Shown here: one piece after another, positions 1 through 8,881 of the stretch
Numbering within the stretch: position 1 is the stretch's first letter
How the letters are laid out: every line of letters begins with the position of its first letter
Assembly: GCA_965203375.1 (NCBI GenBank)
Contig: OZ241886.1
Location: 2,232,001 to 2,296,000 of the forward strand
Length of the DNA: 64,000 nucleotides
Direction: 5' to 3'
Origin: CATQHS01 sp965203375
GTDB taxonomy: Bacteria; Actinomycetota; Acidimicrobiia; Acidimicrobiales; Aldehydirespiratoraceae
Notes under the pieces: generated by a model
Database searches by the model: none
Told to the model about the DNA's origin: nothing
What the model saw: only the letters and a program-made list of their open reading frames with translations
Program-made: the position numbers and the translations under genes

Positions 1-1076
1 ACGGCTGCCACGAGAACTACCTGACCAGCCGGCGCGACGACCTGTCGGCCTACTCCGAGGTGCTCATCCCGTTCCTGGTCAGCCGCCAGATCTACGCCGG
101 GGCCGGCAAGGTGCTCCAGACCGCCCGGGGGGCCATGTTCTGCGTGAGCCAGCGGGCCGAGCACATCTGGGAGGGCATATCCTCGGCCACCACCCGCTCC
201 CGCCCCATCATCAACACCCGCGACGAGCCCCACGCCGACGCCGAGCGGTTCCGCCGCCTGCACGTGATCGTGGGCGACTCCAACATGAGCGAGTACACCA
301 CCTTCCTCAAGGTCGGGGCCTGCGCGCTGATGCTGCGGATGCTGGAGGAGCCCCGGGTGGTGCTGCGGGACATGACCCTGGAGAACCCCATACGGGCCAT
401 CCGCGAGATCAGCCACGACCTCACCTGCCGGCGGCGCATCCGCCTGGCCAACGGGCGCGAGGTGAGCGCCCTGGACATCCAGTCGGAGTACCTGGGCCGG
501 GCCCTGCGCTTCGCCGAGCACCACGAACTGTCCGACGAGGAGGCCAAGGCGCTGGAGATGTGGGAGTACTGCCTCTCCGCCATCGAGAACGACCCGCTGA
601 AGCTGGACCGCGAGGTCGACTGGGTGATCAAGCACAACCTGGTGGAGGAGTACCGGACCCGCCACGGGCTGGCCCTGGCCGACCCCCGGGTGGCCTTGGT
701 GGACCTCCAGTACCACGACGTGAGCTCGGGGACCGTCGACCAGAACCGCCGCCGGGGGCTCTTCTACCTGATGCAGCAGCATTCGAGCGCCGGCGGAGGG
801 GCAGGGGCGGTCGGCGGGGGGGCGGAGCCGCGGCGGGGCTTGGTGGAGCGGACCTCCACCGATGAGGAGATCGAGCAGGCGACCAGGCATCCGCCGGCCA
901 CGACCCGGGCCCGGCTCCGGGGCGAGTTCATCAAGCGGGCCAAGGAGCGCAAGCGCGACTACACCGTCGACTGGGTGCATCTGAAGCTCAACGACCAGGC
1001 TCAGCGGACCGTGCTGTGCAAAGACCCGTTCAAGGCCCACGACGAGCGGGTCGACAAGCTCATCGCCTCGCTCTGA
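1..1076 (+). CDS. pafA: Pup-protein ligase PafA (C-terminal part, cut by window edge)
   Basis: The frame is open from base 3, so the start lies outside the window. PafA attaches the prokaryotic ubiquitin-like protein Pup to lysines of target proteins using ATP, marking them for the mycobacterial-type proteasome. The visible part begins with GCHENYL, a conserved stretch of the PafA/Dop carboxylate-amine ligase fold, and keeps the family's typical run through IINTRDEPHADAERFRRLHV to the C-terminal RVDKLIASL. A linker rich in Gly and Ala near residues 240-255 is longer than usual. It heads the order pafA-pafB-pafC-(lepB)-tatA-tatC-helY, which matches the mycobacterial pafA to helY neighbourhood and supports PafA over the paralogue Dop. 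Confidence 0.95.
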   Translation, partial: GCHENYLTSRRDDLSAYSEVLIPFLVSRQIYAGAGKVLQTARGAMFCVSQRAEHIWEGISSATTRSRPIINTRDEPHADAERFRRLHVIVGDSNMSEYTTFLKVGACALMLRMLEEPRVVLRDMTLENPIRAIREISHDLTCRRRIRLANGREVSALDIQSEYLGRALRFAEHHELSDEEAKALEMWEYCLSAIENDPLKLDREVDWVIKHNLVEEYRTRHGLALADPRVALVDLQYHDVSSGTVDQNRRRGLFYLMQQHSSAGGGAGAVGGGAEPRRGLVERTSTDEEIEQATRHPPATTRARLRGEFIKRAKERKRDYTVDWVHLKLNDQAQRTVLCKDPFKAHDERVDKLIASL

Positions 1077-1132
1077 CCGGCCGTGAACCCTTTTGACCAT
1101 AAACCCTTCGACCGCCACGCACTGAAGCGACT

Positions 1133-2206
1133 GTGGACAAGCTCGAACGGCTCCTGAACCTCACCGCCGAGTTGTTGAACACGGCCCGGCCGATCACCGC
1201 CGAGGAGATCCGCCGGCGGATGGGCGGGGCCTACCCGGAGGCGCTGGACTCGTTCCGCCGCAGCTTCGAGCGCGACAAGGCCGACCTCCGCTCCATCGGC
1301 GTCCCCATCCGCAGCTCGCCCGCTCCCGACATCGACCCGCCGGTCGAGGGCTACCGCATCCGGCGCGACGAGTACGCCGGCCGGAACCTCGGCCTGGCCC
1401 CCGACGAGCTGGCCGCGCTCCATCTGGCCGCCAACCTGGTGCGCCTGGAGGGGGGCGTGGGCGACGCCTTCACCAAGCTGGGCGGCCCCTTCGCCGGGCC
1501 GGGCCGCGGCGACGGGCCGAGCCCCGGCGAGCCAGGCGGCGACGGGACTGAAGGCGCTGGGCCAGACGACGACGGACCGGACGGCGACGGACCGGACGAC
1601 GACGGGCCCGGCACCGACGGGCCGGAAGCCGCCGGGCCAGGAAGCGCCGCCGCTGGCAGCGCGGCGGTGGGGGCCCTGCCCTTCGACGAGCCTCTGGCCG
1701 CGCTGGTGGAGGGCGCGGCCCGGCGGCGGGTGGCGGCCTTCGTCTACAGCGGCGAGGCCCGAACGGTTGAGCCGTGGCACCTGTCGTTCAGCCGGGGCCA
1801 CTGGTACCTGTCGGGCTGGGACCGGGACCGGGAGGCCGAGCGGCTCTTCCGGGTGGACCGCATGGCCGGGCCGGTGACGCTGGGCGGCCCCGCCGGCCGG
1901 GAGCCCCCGCCCCCAGACCCCATCGGCCCCCTGCTGGGCTGGGAGCTGGGCGACGCCGTGCCGGTGGCGGCCAAGGTCTCGGTCGACGCCGATCTGGCCG
2001 CCTGGGCCTGCCACATCACCGGGACCGACGGCGAGCCCCAGCCCGACGGGTCGGTGGTGCTGACCCTGAACGTGCGCAACCCCGACGCCTTCCGCTCCCT
2101 GGTGCTGAGCTTCCTCGACCGCGCCGAGGTGCTGGCCCCCGAAGAGCTGCGCCGCGACGTGATCGGCTGGCTCGAGGCGCTGGCCGCCGACGGGGGAGCG
2201 CAGTGA
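1133..2206 (+). CDS. pafB: WYL-domain transcriptional regulator PafB
   Basis: This is a 357-residue protein starting at GTG 1133. The N-terminus (LERLLNLTAELLNTARPITAEEIRRRM) is a winged-helix DNA-binding domain as in PafB, and the WYL domain follows at about residues 190-260, with the SFSRGHWYLSGWDRDREAER segment. In mycobacteria PafBC is a heterodimeric activator of the RecA-independent DNA-damage response. Here a low-complexity Gly/Asp/Pro insert (about residues 120-170) interrupts the middle region, as in several other genes of this window. The stop overlaps the start of pafC by 4 nt (GTGA), so the two are translationally coupled. Confidence 0.9.
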   Translation: MDKLERLLNLTAELLNTARPITAEEIRRRMGGAYPEALDSFRRSFERDKADLRSIGVPIRSSPAPDIDPPVEGYRIRRDEYAGRNLGLAPDELAALHLAANLVRLEGGVGDAFTKLGGPFAGPGRGDGPSPGEPGGDGTEGAGPDDDGPDGDGPDDDGPGTDGPEAAGPGSAAAGSAAVGALPFDEPLAALVEGAARRRVAAFVYSGEARTVEPWHLSFSRGHWYLSGWDRDREAERLFRVDRMAGPVTLGGPAGREPPPPDPIGPLLGWELGDAVPVAAKVSVDADLAAWACHITGTDGEPQPDGSVVLTLNVRNPDAFRSLVLSFLDRAEVLAPEELRRDVIGWLEALAADGGAQ

Positions 2207-3210
2207 GCGCCCGGCTCACCGCCGCCGAGCGCATGGCCCGGCTGCTGGGGGTGATCCCCTGGGTGGTGGCCCGAGACGGGGCCCTCATCGACGAGATGAC
2301 CGCCCGGTTCGACTACCCCCGGGACCAGTTGCTGGCCGATCTGACCGAGGTGCTGTTCTTCGTGGGCGTCCATCCCTACACGCCCGACACCCTCATCGAG
2401 GTGGACATAGCCGACGAGGTGGTCCACATCCGCTACGCCGACTGGTTCTCGCAGCCCCTGAAGCTGTCGGCCGAGGAGGCGACCCGGCTGCTGGTCGCCG
2501 GGCGCAGCGTGCTGGCCGTCGCTCCCGAGGGGGGCGGCGGATCGGAGAGCGGGGAGGCCGCCGGCGGCGAGGAGGCCGACGACGAGGCCGGGCCGCTGCT
2601 GCGGGCCCTGGCCAAGCTCGGCCTGGTTCTGGGCGACGAGGCCGGCGCCCGCGTCGAGGTCAGCCTCGGCTACGCGCCCCGGGCGACGCTGGAGACGCTG
2701 CGCCAAGCCGTCGAGGACCGCCGCCGGGTGGAGATCGACTACTACTCCTATCACCGCGACCGGCTGACGGCCCGGGCCGTCGATCCGGCTCTGGTCTTCA
2801 GCGACCATGGCCATTGGTACCTGAGCGGGTGGTGCCACCGGGCCGGGGCGGAGCGGGTGTTCCGGGTGGACCGGATCCGCAGCGTCACCCTCACCGAGAC
2901 CGGCGTCGAAGTCGATCTCAGCCGCCGGGAGGCCCCGACCCCGGCCCCCGACCCGGACGGCCCGGTGGTGACGATCCGGCTGGCCCCCCCGGCGGCCTGG
3001 GCGGCCGAGCAGTACCCGGTCCTGAGCCGCCGCGATCTCGACGACGGCGCGGTGGAGGTGAAGATGGTGGCGCCGCAGACGTGGCTGGCCCGGCTGCTGG
3101 TGCGCCTGGGCCCCGACGCCGAGGTGATCGAGCGAGACCCCGCCATCCCCCCCGATCTGGCCGCCTCCACCGCGGCCCGCATCCTCGAGCGCTACCGGAG
3201 CCGACCATGA
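2203..3210 (+). CDS. pafC: WYL-domain transcriptional regulator PafC
   Basis: The 335-residue product starts at GTG 2203, inside the pafB stop (GTGA overlap). It has the same architecture as PafB: an N-terminal HTH-like region (VSARLTAAERMARLLGVIPW), a central acidic linker, and a WYL domain containing VFSDHGHWYLSGWCHRAG at about residues 195-215, then a C-terminal WCX-like region. Position and length fit PafC, the partner of PafB. A longer open frame begins upstream inside pafB, but the GTGA overlap and alignment with PafC favour this start. Its TGA overlaps the ATG of a mini-ORF (see the repeat at 3207). Confidence 0.9.
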   Translation: MSARLTAAERMARLLGVIPWVVARDGALIDEMTARFDYPRDQLLADLTEVLFFVGVHPYTPDTLIEVDIADEVVHIRYADWFSQPLKLSAEEATRLLVAGRSVLAVAPEGGGGSESGEAAGGEEADDEAGPLLRALAKLGLVLGDEAGARVEVSLGYAPRATLETLRQAVEDRRRVEIDYYSYHRDRLTARAVDPALVFSDHGHWYLSGWCHRAGAERVFRVDRIRSVTLTETGVEVDLSRREAPTPAPDPDGPVVTIRLAPPAAWAAEQYPVLSRRDLDDGAVEVKMVAPQTWLARLLVRLGPDAEVIERDPAIPPDLAASTAARILERYRSRP

Positions 3211-3290
3211 CCGCCCCCGACGCCGAGGCGATCCCCGCGTGACCGCCCCCGCCCCCGACGCCGAGGCGACCCCCGCGTGACCGCCCCCGC
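3207..3290 (+). repeat. Duplicated pafC-lepB junction forming two stop/start-coupled mini-ORFs
   Basis: Three imperfect copies of a unit beginning TGACCGCCCCCGACGCC occur with start codons at 3207, 3239 and 3277. The pafC stop overlaps ATG 3207 (ATGA). That frame codes 11 residues and ends in GTGA at 3239. The next codes 13 residues and ends in GTGA at 3277, the start of lepB. The mini-peptides resemble the start of the downstream protein (MTAP...). This is seen directly. That it arose by tandem duplication of the junction, and that ribosomes pass through it, is inference. Confidence 0.8.
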
Positions 3291-3939
3291 TCCCGAGAAC
3301 GCTGCGGCTCCCGACGACGAAGCGACGCCCCACGAGTCCGAGCCCGACGGCGAGGCGGCCCCCGACGAGCCCAAGCCCGCTGCGAGGAGGCTCCGCTCCG
3401 TCGTGGAGTGGGCGGCGGTTGTGGTTGGGGCTCTGGTCATCGCCGTCCTGGTCAGGACCTTTCTGGTTCAAGCCTTCTCCATCCCGTCGGAGTCCATGGA
3501 GTCGACGCTCAACCGGGGGGACCGGCTGCTGGTCGACAAGGTCAGCTACCGCTTCGGCGACGTCCGACGCGGCGACATAGTGGTGTTCGACAGCCCCGGG
3601 GGCACGCTGATGAACAGCGACGAACCGCTGATCAAACGAGTCATAGGGCTGGAGGGCGAAACGGTCGGACTGAACGACGGGGTGGTCACCATCGACGGCA
3701 ATCGTCTGCAGGAGCCCTATCTGGACCAGGGCATTCTCACCTTCTCCCTGGGGCCCATGCCGGGCTGTGCCAGCTACTCTCCCACCCTCTGCACTGTGGC
3801 CGAGGGACACGTTTTCGTGCTGGGGGACAACCGTCCGTCGAGCCGGGACAGCCGGTTCTTCGGCCCGGTGGAGATCGAAACCATCGTCGGCCGGGCCTGG
3901 CTCAAATACTGGCCCCCCGGCGACATCGGCACCCTCTAG
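3277..3939 (+). CDS. lepB: Signal peptidase I (S26 family)
   Basis: This 220-residue type I signal peptidase removes signal peptides of Sec and Tat substrates at the outer face of the membrane. An acidic, Pro/Ala-rich cytoplasmic N-terminus of about 40 residues precedes one membrane segment (about 42-63). The catalytic Ser is S73 in IPSESM, and the general-base Lys is K120 in LIKRVIGLEGE. The conserved box GDNRPSSRDSRFFGPV is near residue 180. The start is GTG 3277, overlapping the TGA of a mini-ORF. It sits between the paf and tat genes, a sensible place for a secretion enzyme. Family assignment is firm; the exact start could be any of the duplicated GTG/ATG codons only if frames were shifted. 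Confidence 0.95.
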   Translation: MTAPAPENAAAPDDEATPHESEPDGEAAPDEPKPAARRLRSVVEWAAVVVGALVIAVLVRTFLVQAFSIPSESMESTLNRGDRLLVDKVSYRFGDVRRGDIVVFDSPGGTLMNSDEPLIKRVIGLEGETVGLNDGVVTIDGNRLQEPYLDQGILTFSLGPMPGCASYSPTLCTVAEGHVFVLGDNRPSSRDSRFFGPVEIETIVGRAWLKYWPPGDIGTL

Positions 3940-4004
3940 CCGGCGCTGGCGAGCCAGGCCCGCGCCGGCCCGCCAATCGGCGCCGAAGCGGGCCAGACCT
4001 TCCG

Positions 4005-4763
4005 TCAATCCGCGCGATGGCGGGCCAGGACTTCCACCATGCGGTCCACGTGGTCGCCGTAGACGGCGTCGATGCCCATGTCGATCAGCTCGGCGATGTG
4101 GTGGGAGTGCTGGGCGTCCCAGCCGAAGGCGAGCACCCCGAAGCGGTGGAACAGGGTGGTGAGGCCCCCGTTCCAGTCCGACCGGCGCATGTTGACCGCA
4201 TCGACGCCGACTCGGGCCGCCTCGGCCGCCCAGCGCTCGACCGGGCCGCCGATCCGGGCCAGGCGAACCGAGGCGACGAGCTGCACGTCAGGCGCCGCCT
4301 CCCGCCAGCCTGCCAGAGCCTCCATGTCGTGGTGGCAGACCCACAGGGCGGACGCGGCGCCGTGGCTGCGGGCCACCGCCACCAGATCGTCGAAGGCGGC
4401 GGCGTCCTTGACGTCCACGCTCAGGGGCAGCTCTGAGCCGAAGCGCCGGTAGTACTCGTCCAGGGTCGGTATGTGGGCCGGCAGCCGGTCCCGGTCCAGC
4501 GAGCCGATCCGTCGCCGCAACACCCCCCAGCGCCGACACCGGCCGTCGTGGTCGAGGACGATCCGGCCGTCGGCCGTCCGCCAGACATCGGTCTCGATCC
4601 CGGTGGCGCCCAGCTTGTGGGCCAGGTCGAACGCCTCCATGGTGTTCTCCCGGGCCCGGGCCCGGGCGCCCCGGTGGGCGAAGGCGATGGGGGGATCGAG
4701 CAAAGACGGGATGCGGGTGGCCAAGCCGCCATTGTTACCGGCACCGGACCGCGTCTCGGCCAT
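4005..4763 (-). CDS. Glycerophosphodiester phosphodiesterase family protein
   Basis: The 252-residue protein belongs to the GDPD TIM-barrel family, which hydrolyses glycerophosphodiesters to glycerol 3-phosphate and an alcohol using a metal ion. The metal/catalytic signature is intact: AHRG at about residue 29, ENTMEAF, ETDVWRTADG and LDHDG. SVDVK near residue 115 and the C-terminal GDHVDRMVEVL also fit. No signal peptide is apparent, so it is probably cytoplasmic. It is the only minus-strand gene in the first 14 kb and converges with lepB. Substrate specificity cannot be read from sequence. Confidence 0.9.
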   Translation of the reverse strand: MAETRSGAGNNGGLATRIPSLLDPPIAFAHRGARARARENTMEAFDLAHKLGATGIETDVWRTADGRIVLDHDGRCRRWGVLRRRIGSLDRDRLPAHIPTLDEYYRRFGSELPLSVDVKDAAAFDDLVAVARSHGAASALWVCHHDMEALAGWREAAPDVQLVASVRLARIGGPVERWAAEAARVGVDAVNMRRSDWNGGLTTLFHRFGVLAFGWDAQHSHHIAELIDMGIDAVYGDHVDRMVEVLARHRAD

Positions 4764-4795
4764 TTTTCTTTGCTCGGGCGTCTATCTTTCGGGGC

Positions 4796-5056
4796 GTGTC
4801 GGTGTGGATGCTGGCGGCCGCAGCGGTCTCGGTGGCGGCCTTGGCGGCGCTCGCCCTCGGCCTGCGCCGGGTGGGGAGCGAGGCGGCCGCGCTGCGGCGG
4901 TCGCTGCGGCGGGCCGGCGCGGTGGCGGTGGCGGCCGACGAGCTGGAGAGGCTGACCGCCGCGGTGTGCGAGCACGGGCGGGCCACCCGACGGTCGGCCC
5001 GGCGCGCCGCGGCCCGGCTTCGCCCCCGGGCCCGGCGGCCCACCCTCCACCAGTAG
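4796..5056 (+). CDS. Small membrane-anchored hypothetical protein
   Basis: An 86-residue ORF starts at GTG 4796. It has an N-terminal hydrophobic segment (VWMLAAAAVSVAALAALALG) followed by a basic, Ala/Arg-rich helical region. I do not recognise a family. It diverges from the GDPD gene with about 30 nt between the starts and is followed by tatA in the same direction. Its last nine codons (RARRPTLHQ plus stop) are present as two further non-coding copies downstream, an example of the junction duplications seen throughout this window. A real gene is likely but not certain. Confidence 0.55.
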   Translation: MSVWMLAAAAVSVAALAALALGLRRVGSEAAALRRSLRRAGAVAVAADELERLTAAVCEHGRATRRSARRAAARLRPRARRPTLHQ

Positions 5057-5172
5057 GCCATCCGGCGGCTTCGGGCCCGGCGGCCTGCCTTCCACCGGTT
5101 GGGGCCTGTCCGATGGGCAAGTCCACCGCCACCCGGCCGCTTCGGGCCCGGCGGCCTGTCCTCCACCGGTAG
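5027..5172 (+). repeat. Triplicated 3' end of the small membrane gene
   Basis: Three copies of a roughly 30-nt unit beginning CGGGCCCGGCGGCC and ending TCCACCRGT lie at 5027, 5072 and 5143. The first contains the stop codon of the upstream gene. The third ends 11 nt before the tatA start and so abuts its ribosome-binding region (CTGGAGG). Confidence 0.75.
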
Positions 5173-5182
5173 ACTGGAGGCC

Positions 5183-5587
5183 ATGGGCAACCTGGGCGGG
5201 CAGGAGATCCTGGTCATCCTGCTGGTCGGGCTCATCGTGCTGGGACCGACGAAGCTGCCCGCCGCCATCCGCCAGGCCGGGCGGTTTGCCGCCGAGACCC
5301 GCCGAGTGGCGGCCGGGTTCAAGCGGGAGTTCCAAGAAGCGCTGGACGAGCCGCTGGCCGAGTCGAAGGCCATGCTGAAAGCGGCCGACCCCCGGTCGCT
5401 GGCCACCGAGGCCGCCGCCCCTGCACCGCCAGCGGAACCCGCCAAACCAGCGGCCGAGGCCGCCGCCCCTGCACCGTCGGCGGAAACCGAGAAACCGCCG
5501 GCCGAAACCGCTGACTCGGCGCCGGAGGCGGAACCCGCCAAACCCACGGCCGCCTCCGAATCGTCACCAGACGACGGCCCGACCTGA
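5183..5587 (+). CDS. tatA: Sec-independent protein translocase subunit TatA/TatB
   Basis: A 134-residue protein starts at ATG 5183, preceded by CTGGAGG. It has one N-terminal membrane helix (QEILVILLVGLIVLGPTKLP) with the Gly-Pro hinge typical of the family, then an amphipathic helix (AIRQAGRFAAETRRVAAGFK) and a disordered Ala/Pro/Glu tail with repeats. It forms part of the twin-arginine translocase that moves folded proteins across the membrane. The length and the FQEALDEP segment resemble TatB as much as TatA; actinobacteria usually carry both, and no second copy is in this window. tatC follows 7 nt downstream. Confidence 0.9.
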   Translation: MGNLGGQEILVILLVGLIVLGPTKLPAAIRQAGRFAAETRRVAAGFKREFQEALDEPLAESKAMLKAADPRSLATEAAAPAPPAEPAKPAAEAAAPAPSAETEKPPAETADSAPEAEPAKPTAASESSPDDGPT

Positions 5588-5594
5588 CTCCTCC

Positions 5595-6644
5595 ATGACC
5601 GGCGCCGAGGCCAACGGCCCCGAGGCCGACGACGGCGAAGGCAAGAGCACCTCCGAGACCCGCGACGACGCCGGGGCCGACCAGCCCGAAGCCAACGGCG
5701 GCGGCCCACCAGACAGCAGCAGCGTGTCTCAAGACGGCGGCGGCCCACCAGACAGCGGCAGCGGCGGGCCGCCAGACAGCGGCGGCGAGCCTCAAGACGG
5801 CGGCGGCCCACCAGACAGCAGCGGCGGCCCACCCGACAGTGGCAGCAAGTCCCAAGACGGCGGCGGCGAGTCTCGGATGACCCTCATCGAGCATCTGACC
5901 GAGCTGCGGAGCCGGATCATCAAGGCGGTCATCGCCGTGGGCGTGGGCGCGCTGGCCTGCTGGTTCCTCTACCCGCTGATACTGGACCTGCTGCTGCGGC
6001 CCTACTGCCGGACCTTCCCCATCTCCGAGCGGGTCGACTCCGGCCTGTTCGGGCCCGACGGCGGCTGCAACCTGTTCGTGACCGACCCGCTCGAGCCGTT
6101 CGGGGTGCGGCTGACGGTGGCCGGTTACGGGGGCCTGGCCCTGGCCATGCCGGTGGTGCTGTGGCAGGTCTGGCGGTTCGTGGCCCCGGCCCTCTACCGC
6201 CGCGAGAAGAAGTACGCCATTCCCTTCGTGCTGATCGGCTTCGCGCTGTTCGTAACCGGGGCCGGCCTGGCCTACTGGAGCCTGCCCCGGGCTCTGGACT
6301 TCTTGGCCTCCATCGGCGGCACCGACCTGGTGTCGCTGTTCAGCCCCAAGCGCTATCTGGGCTTCGTGGTGAAGATGATGATCGCCTTCGGGGTCGGCTT
6401 CCAGTTCCCGATCGTGCTGATCGGCCTGCAGGCGGCGGAGCTGCTGGAAAACCGCACGCTGCGCCGCAACCGGTCCTACGCGGTGGTCGGCATCGTGGCC
6501 CTGGTGGCGGTGATCACCCCCAGCGGCGACCCGTTCACCCTGCTGGCCCTGTCGGTGCCCATGTACGTCTTCTACGAGATATCCATCCTGTTCGGGGTGG
6601 TGCGGGACCGCCGGCGGCGACGCTCCGCCCGGACGGGCTCGTGA
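5595..6644 (+). CDS. tatC: Sec-independent protein translocase subunit TatC
   Basis: TatC is the multi-spanning receptor for twin-arginine signal peptides. The core (from about residue 95, MTLIEHLTELRSRIIKAVIA) has six membrane helices, the family motif FxxPxLY (FVAPALYRREKKY) and the ending VITPSGDPFTLLALSVPMY. The annotated start, ATG 5595, gives a 94-residue low-complexity extension built from GGGPPDS units. ATG 5877 would give a TatC of normal length. The extension has no stop, and the upstream start lies 7 nt after tatA, so I keep it with reservation. The last codon overlaps helY (GTGA). Confidence 0.95.
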   Translation: MTGAEANGPEADDGEGKSTSETRDDAGADQPEANGGGPPDSSSVSQDGGGPPDSGSGGPPDSGGEPQDGGGPPDSSGGPPDSGSKSQDGGGESRMTLIEHLTELRSRIIKAVIAVGVGALACWFLYPLILDLLLRPYCRTFPISERVDSGLFGPDGGCNLFVTDPLEPFGVRLTVAGYGGLALAMPVVLWQVWRFVAPALYRREKKYAIPFVLIGFALFVTGAGLAYWSLPRALDFLASIGGTDLVSLFSPKRYLGFVVKMMIAFGVGFQFPIVLIGLQAAELLENRTLRRNRSYAVVGIVALVAVITPSGDPFTLLALSVPMYVFYEISILFGVVRDRRRRRSARTGS

Positions 6645-8881
6645 GCTCGGGCGCCGACGGTGAATTCGTCGACGGTGACTTCATCGACAGTGAATTCGCC
6701 GATAGGGGCTTCGTCCTCGACCGGTTCCAGCGAGAGGCCATAGAGCACCTGGACGCCGGCCGGTCGGTGCTGGTGACGGCGCCGACCGGGGCGGGCAAGA
6801 CGGTGGTGGCCGAGCACGCCATCGACCAGGCCCTGGCCGGCGGCGGCCGGGCCTTCTACACCACCCCGATAAAGGCGCTGTCCAACCAGAAGTTCCACGA
6901 TCTGACCCGACGGCTCGGGGCCCGGGCCCGGGTCGGCCTGCTGACCGGTGACAACTCCGTCGACGGCGGCGCCGATGTGGTGGTGATGACCACCGAGGTG
7001 CTGCGCAACATGCTCTACCGGCCGTCGGGACTCGACGGCTCGGCAGCCCTCGACAGCCCGTTGGGACTCGACGGATCGGCAGCCCTCGACAGCCCGGCAG
7101 CCCGCAGCGGGCCGGAAGCATCCGGGGGGCCGTCGGCTCTGGCGGGCCTGGCCGCGGTGATCCTGGACGAGGTCCACTATCTGCAAGACGCCTACCGGGG
7201 GCCGGTGTGGGAGGAGGTGATCCTGCACCTGCCCGCCCACGTGACCCTGGTGTGCCTGTCGGCCACCGTCTCCAACGGCGCCGAGCTGGGGGGGTGGATC
7301 CGCAGCGTGCGGGGCGAGACCGGGGTGGTGACAGAGACCGAGCGGCCCGTCGGGCTCACCAGCCTCTACGGGGTGCGGGACCGGCGGGACGGCTCGACCC
7401 GCCTGGCGCCGATCCTGGACGGGGGCCGCCCCAACCCCCAGTGCCGCCGCTTCAACCCCGACGGCGCCGCGGCCGGAGGCGACCGGCGCCGCCGGCACTG
7501 GCGGAGCGGCCGGTGGGGGCCGCCCCGGCGCCGGGAGCTGGTCGCAGAACTCGAGGCCGCCGACATGCTCCCCGCCCTGTGGTTCGTCTTCAGCCGCAGC
7601 GGGTGCGAGCAGGCCGCGGCCGGCCTGGTGCGGGCCGGTGTCCGCCTCACCGGCGAAGCCGAGGCGGCCCGGGTCGGGGCCGTCGTCGGGTCCCGCTTGG
7701 CCGGATTCGAGCCCGACGAGCTGGCCGCGCTGGGAGTGTCGGGGTGGGTCGAGGCCCTCCGGCGGGGCGTCGCCGTCCATCACGCCGGCCTGGTCGGCGC
7801 CTTCAAGGAGGCGGTGGAGCAATGCTTCGTCGAAGGCCTGGTGAAGGTGGTGTTCGCCACCGAGACCCTGGCCCTGGGGGTGAACATGCCGGCCCGCAGC
7901 GTGGTGATCGAGAAGCTCACCAAGTTCGACGGGGCCGGCCATTCCCGGCTCAGCCCGGCCCAGTACACCCAGTTCACCGGCCGGGCCGGGCGGCGGGGCA
8001 TCGACCGGGCCGGCTACGCGGTGGTGGGCTGGTCTCCGTTCACCCCCTTCGAGCAGGTGGCCGAGCTGGCCGCCAGCCGGTCGTTCCACCTCCGCTCCGC
8101 CTTCCGGCCCACCTACAACATGGCGGCCAACCTGCTGGCGCGGCTCGACCCGGACCAGGCCCGCCGACTGCTGGCCCGCTCGTTCGCCCAGTACCAGGCC
8201 GACCGCGCCTACCGGACCCGGTTCAGGTCGCCCTCGGTGGCGGCGGCCGCCGGGCCGACCGCCACCATGGCCCGGCGGTTCGACGCGGTGGCCGCGGTGC
8301 TGCGCGAGCGGGGCCATCTCAACGGATGGAAGCCGACCGAGACCGGGGCATTGGTGGCCCGCGTCTACCACGAGGCCGACCTGGTGGTGGCCGAGGCCGT
8401 GGCCGGGGGCCTGCTGGACGGCCTGACCGGGCCGGAGTTGGCCGCGGCGGTGTCGGCGCTGACCCACGAGAGCCGCTCGCCCCGCCCGGGCCCGGCCTCG
8501 GCGCTGCCCTCGGCCCGGGTCCGCGACTGCCTGGACTCGCTGGCCGGGCTGGTGGCCGACATCGCCGCCTCGGAGCGCCGCCACGGCCTGTCCGGGCCCG
8601 GCCCGGCCGGAGACGGCCCGCCCGACGGGGTCGGGACCCGGCCCGTCGACGCCGGGCTGGCCGACACCGTGGCCCGCTGGGCCGGAGGCTGCGACCTGGC
8701 CGACGCGCTCGGCGGTGACTTGGCCCCCGGCGACTTCGTCCGCGGCGTCAAGCAGGTGGCGGACCTGCTGGGCCAGATCTCCGCGGTGGCCCGGCCCCCG
8801 CTGGCGGCGACGGCCCGGGAGGCCCTGGCCGCGGTCAACCGCGGGGTGGTGGCCGCGTCCGGGGCGGTGGCGGACTCGTGA
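6641..8881 (+). CDS. helY: Ski2-like DEAD/DEAH-box helicase HelY
   Basis: This 746-residue superfamily 2 helicase starts at GTG 6641, within the tatC stop. Visible motifs are motif I APTGAGKT (about 47-54), motif II DEVH (about 176-179), motif III SAT, and motif VI QFTGRAGRRGID near residue 445. The C-terminal half matches the Ski2/Mtr4-like helical region. Position after tatC is the same as mycobacterial helY. RNA or DNA unwinding is expected; the physiological substrate is not established. A duplicated GLDGSAALDSP unit sits between motifs Ib and II (about 128-150), another local repeat expansion. Confidence 0.93.
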   Translation: MSSGADGEFVDGDFIDSEFADRGFVLDRFQREAIEHLDAGRSVLVTAPTGAGKTVVAEHAIDQALAGGGRAFYTTPIKALSNQKFHDLTRRLGARARVGLLTGDNSVDGGADVVVMTTEVLRNMLYRPSGLDGSAALDSPLGLDGSAALDSPAARSGPEASGGPSALAGLAAVILDEVHYLQDAYRGPVWEEVILHLPAHVTLVCLSATVSNGAELGGWIRSVRGETGVVTETERPVGLTSLYGVRDRRDGSTRLAPILDGGRPNPQCRRFNPDGAAAGGDRRRRHWRSGRWGPPRRRELVAELEAADMLPALWFVFSRSGCEQAAAGLVRAGVRLTGEAEAARVGAVVGSRLAGFEPDELAALGVSGWVEALRRGVAVHHAGLVGAFKEAVEQCFVEGLVKVVFATETLALGVNMPARSVVIEKLTKFDGAGHSRLSPAQYTQFTGRAGRRGIDRAGYAVVGWSPFTPFEQVAELAASRSFHLRSAFRPTYNMAANLLARLDPDQARRLLARSFAQYQADRAYRTRFRSPSVAAAAGPTATMARRFDAVAAVLRERGHLNGWKPTETGALVARVYHEADLVVAEAVAGGLLDGLTGPELAAAVSALTHESRSPRPGPASALPSARVRDCLDSLAGLVADIAASERRHGLSGPGPAGDGPPDGVGTRPVDAGLADTVARWAGGCDLADALGGDLAPGDFVRGVKQVADLLGQISAVARPPLAATAREALAAVNRGVVAASGAVADS

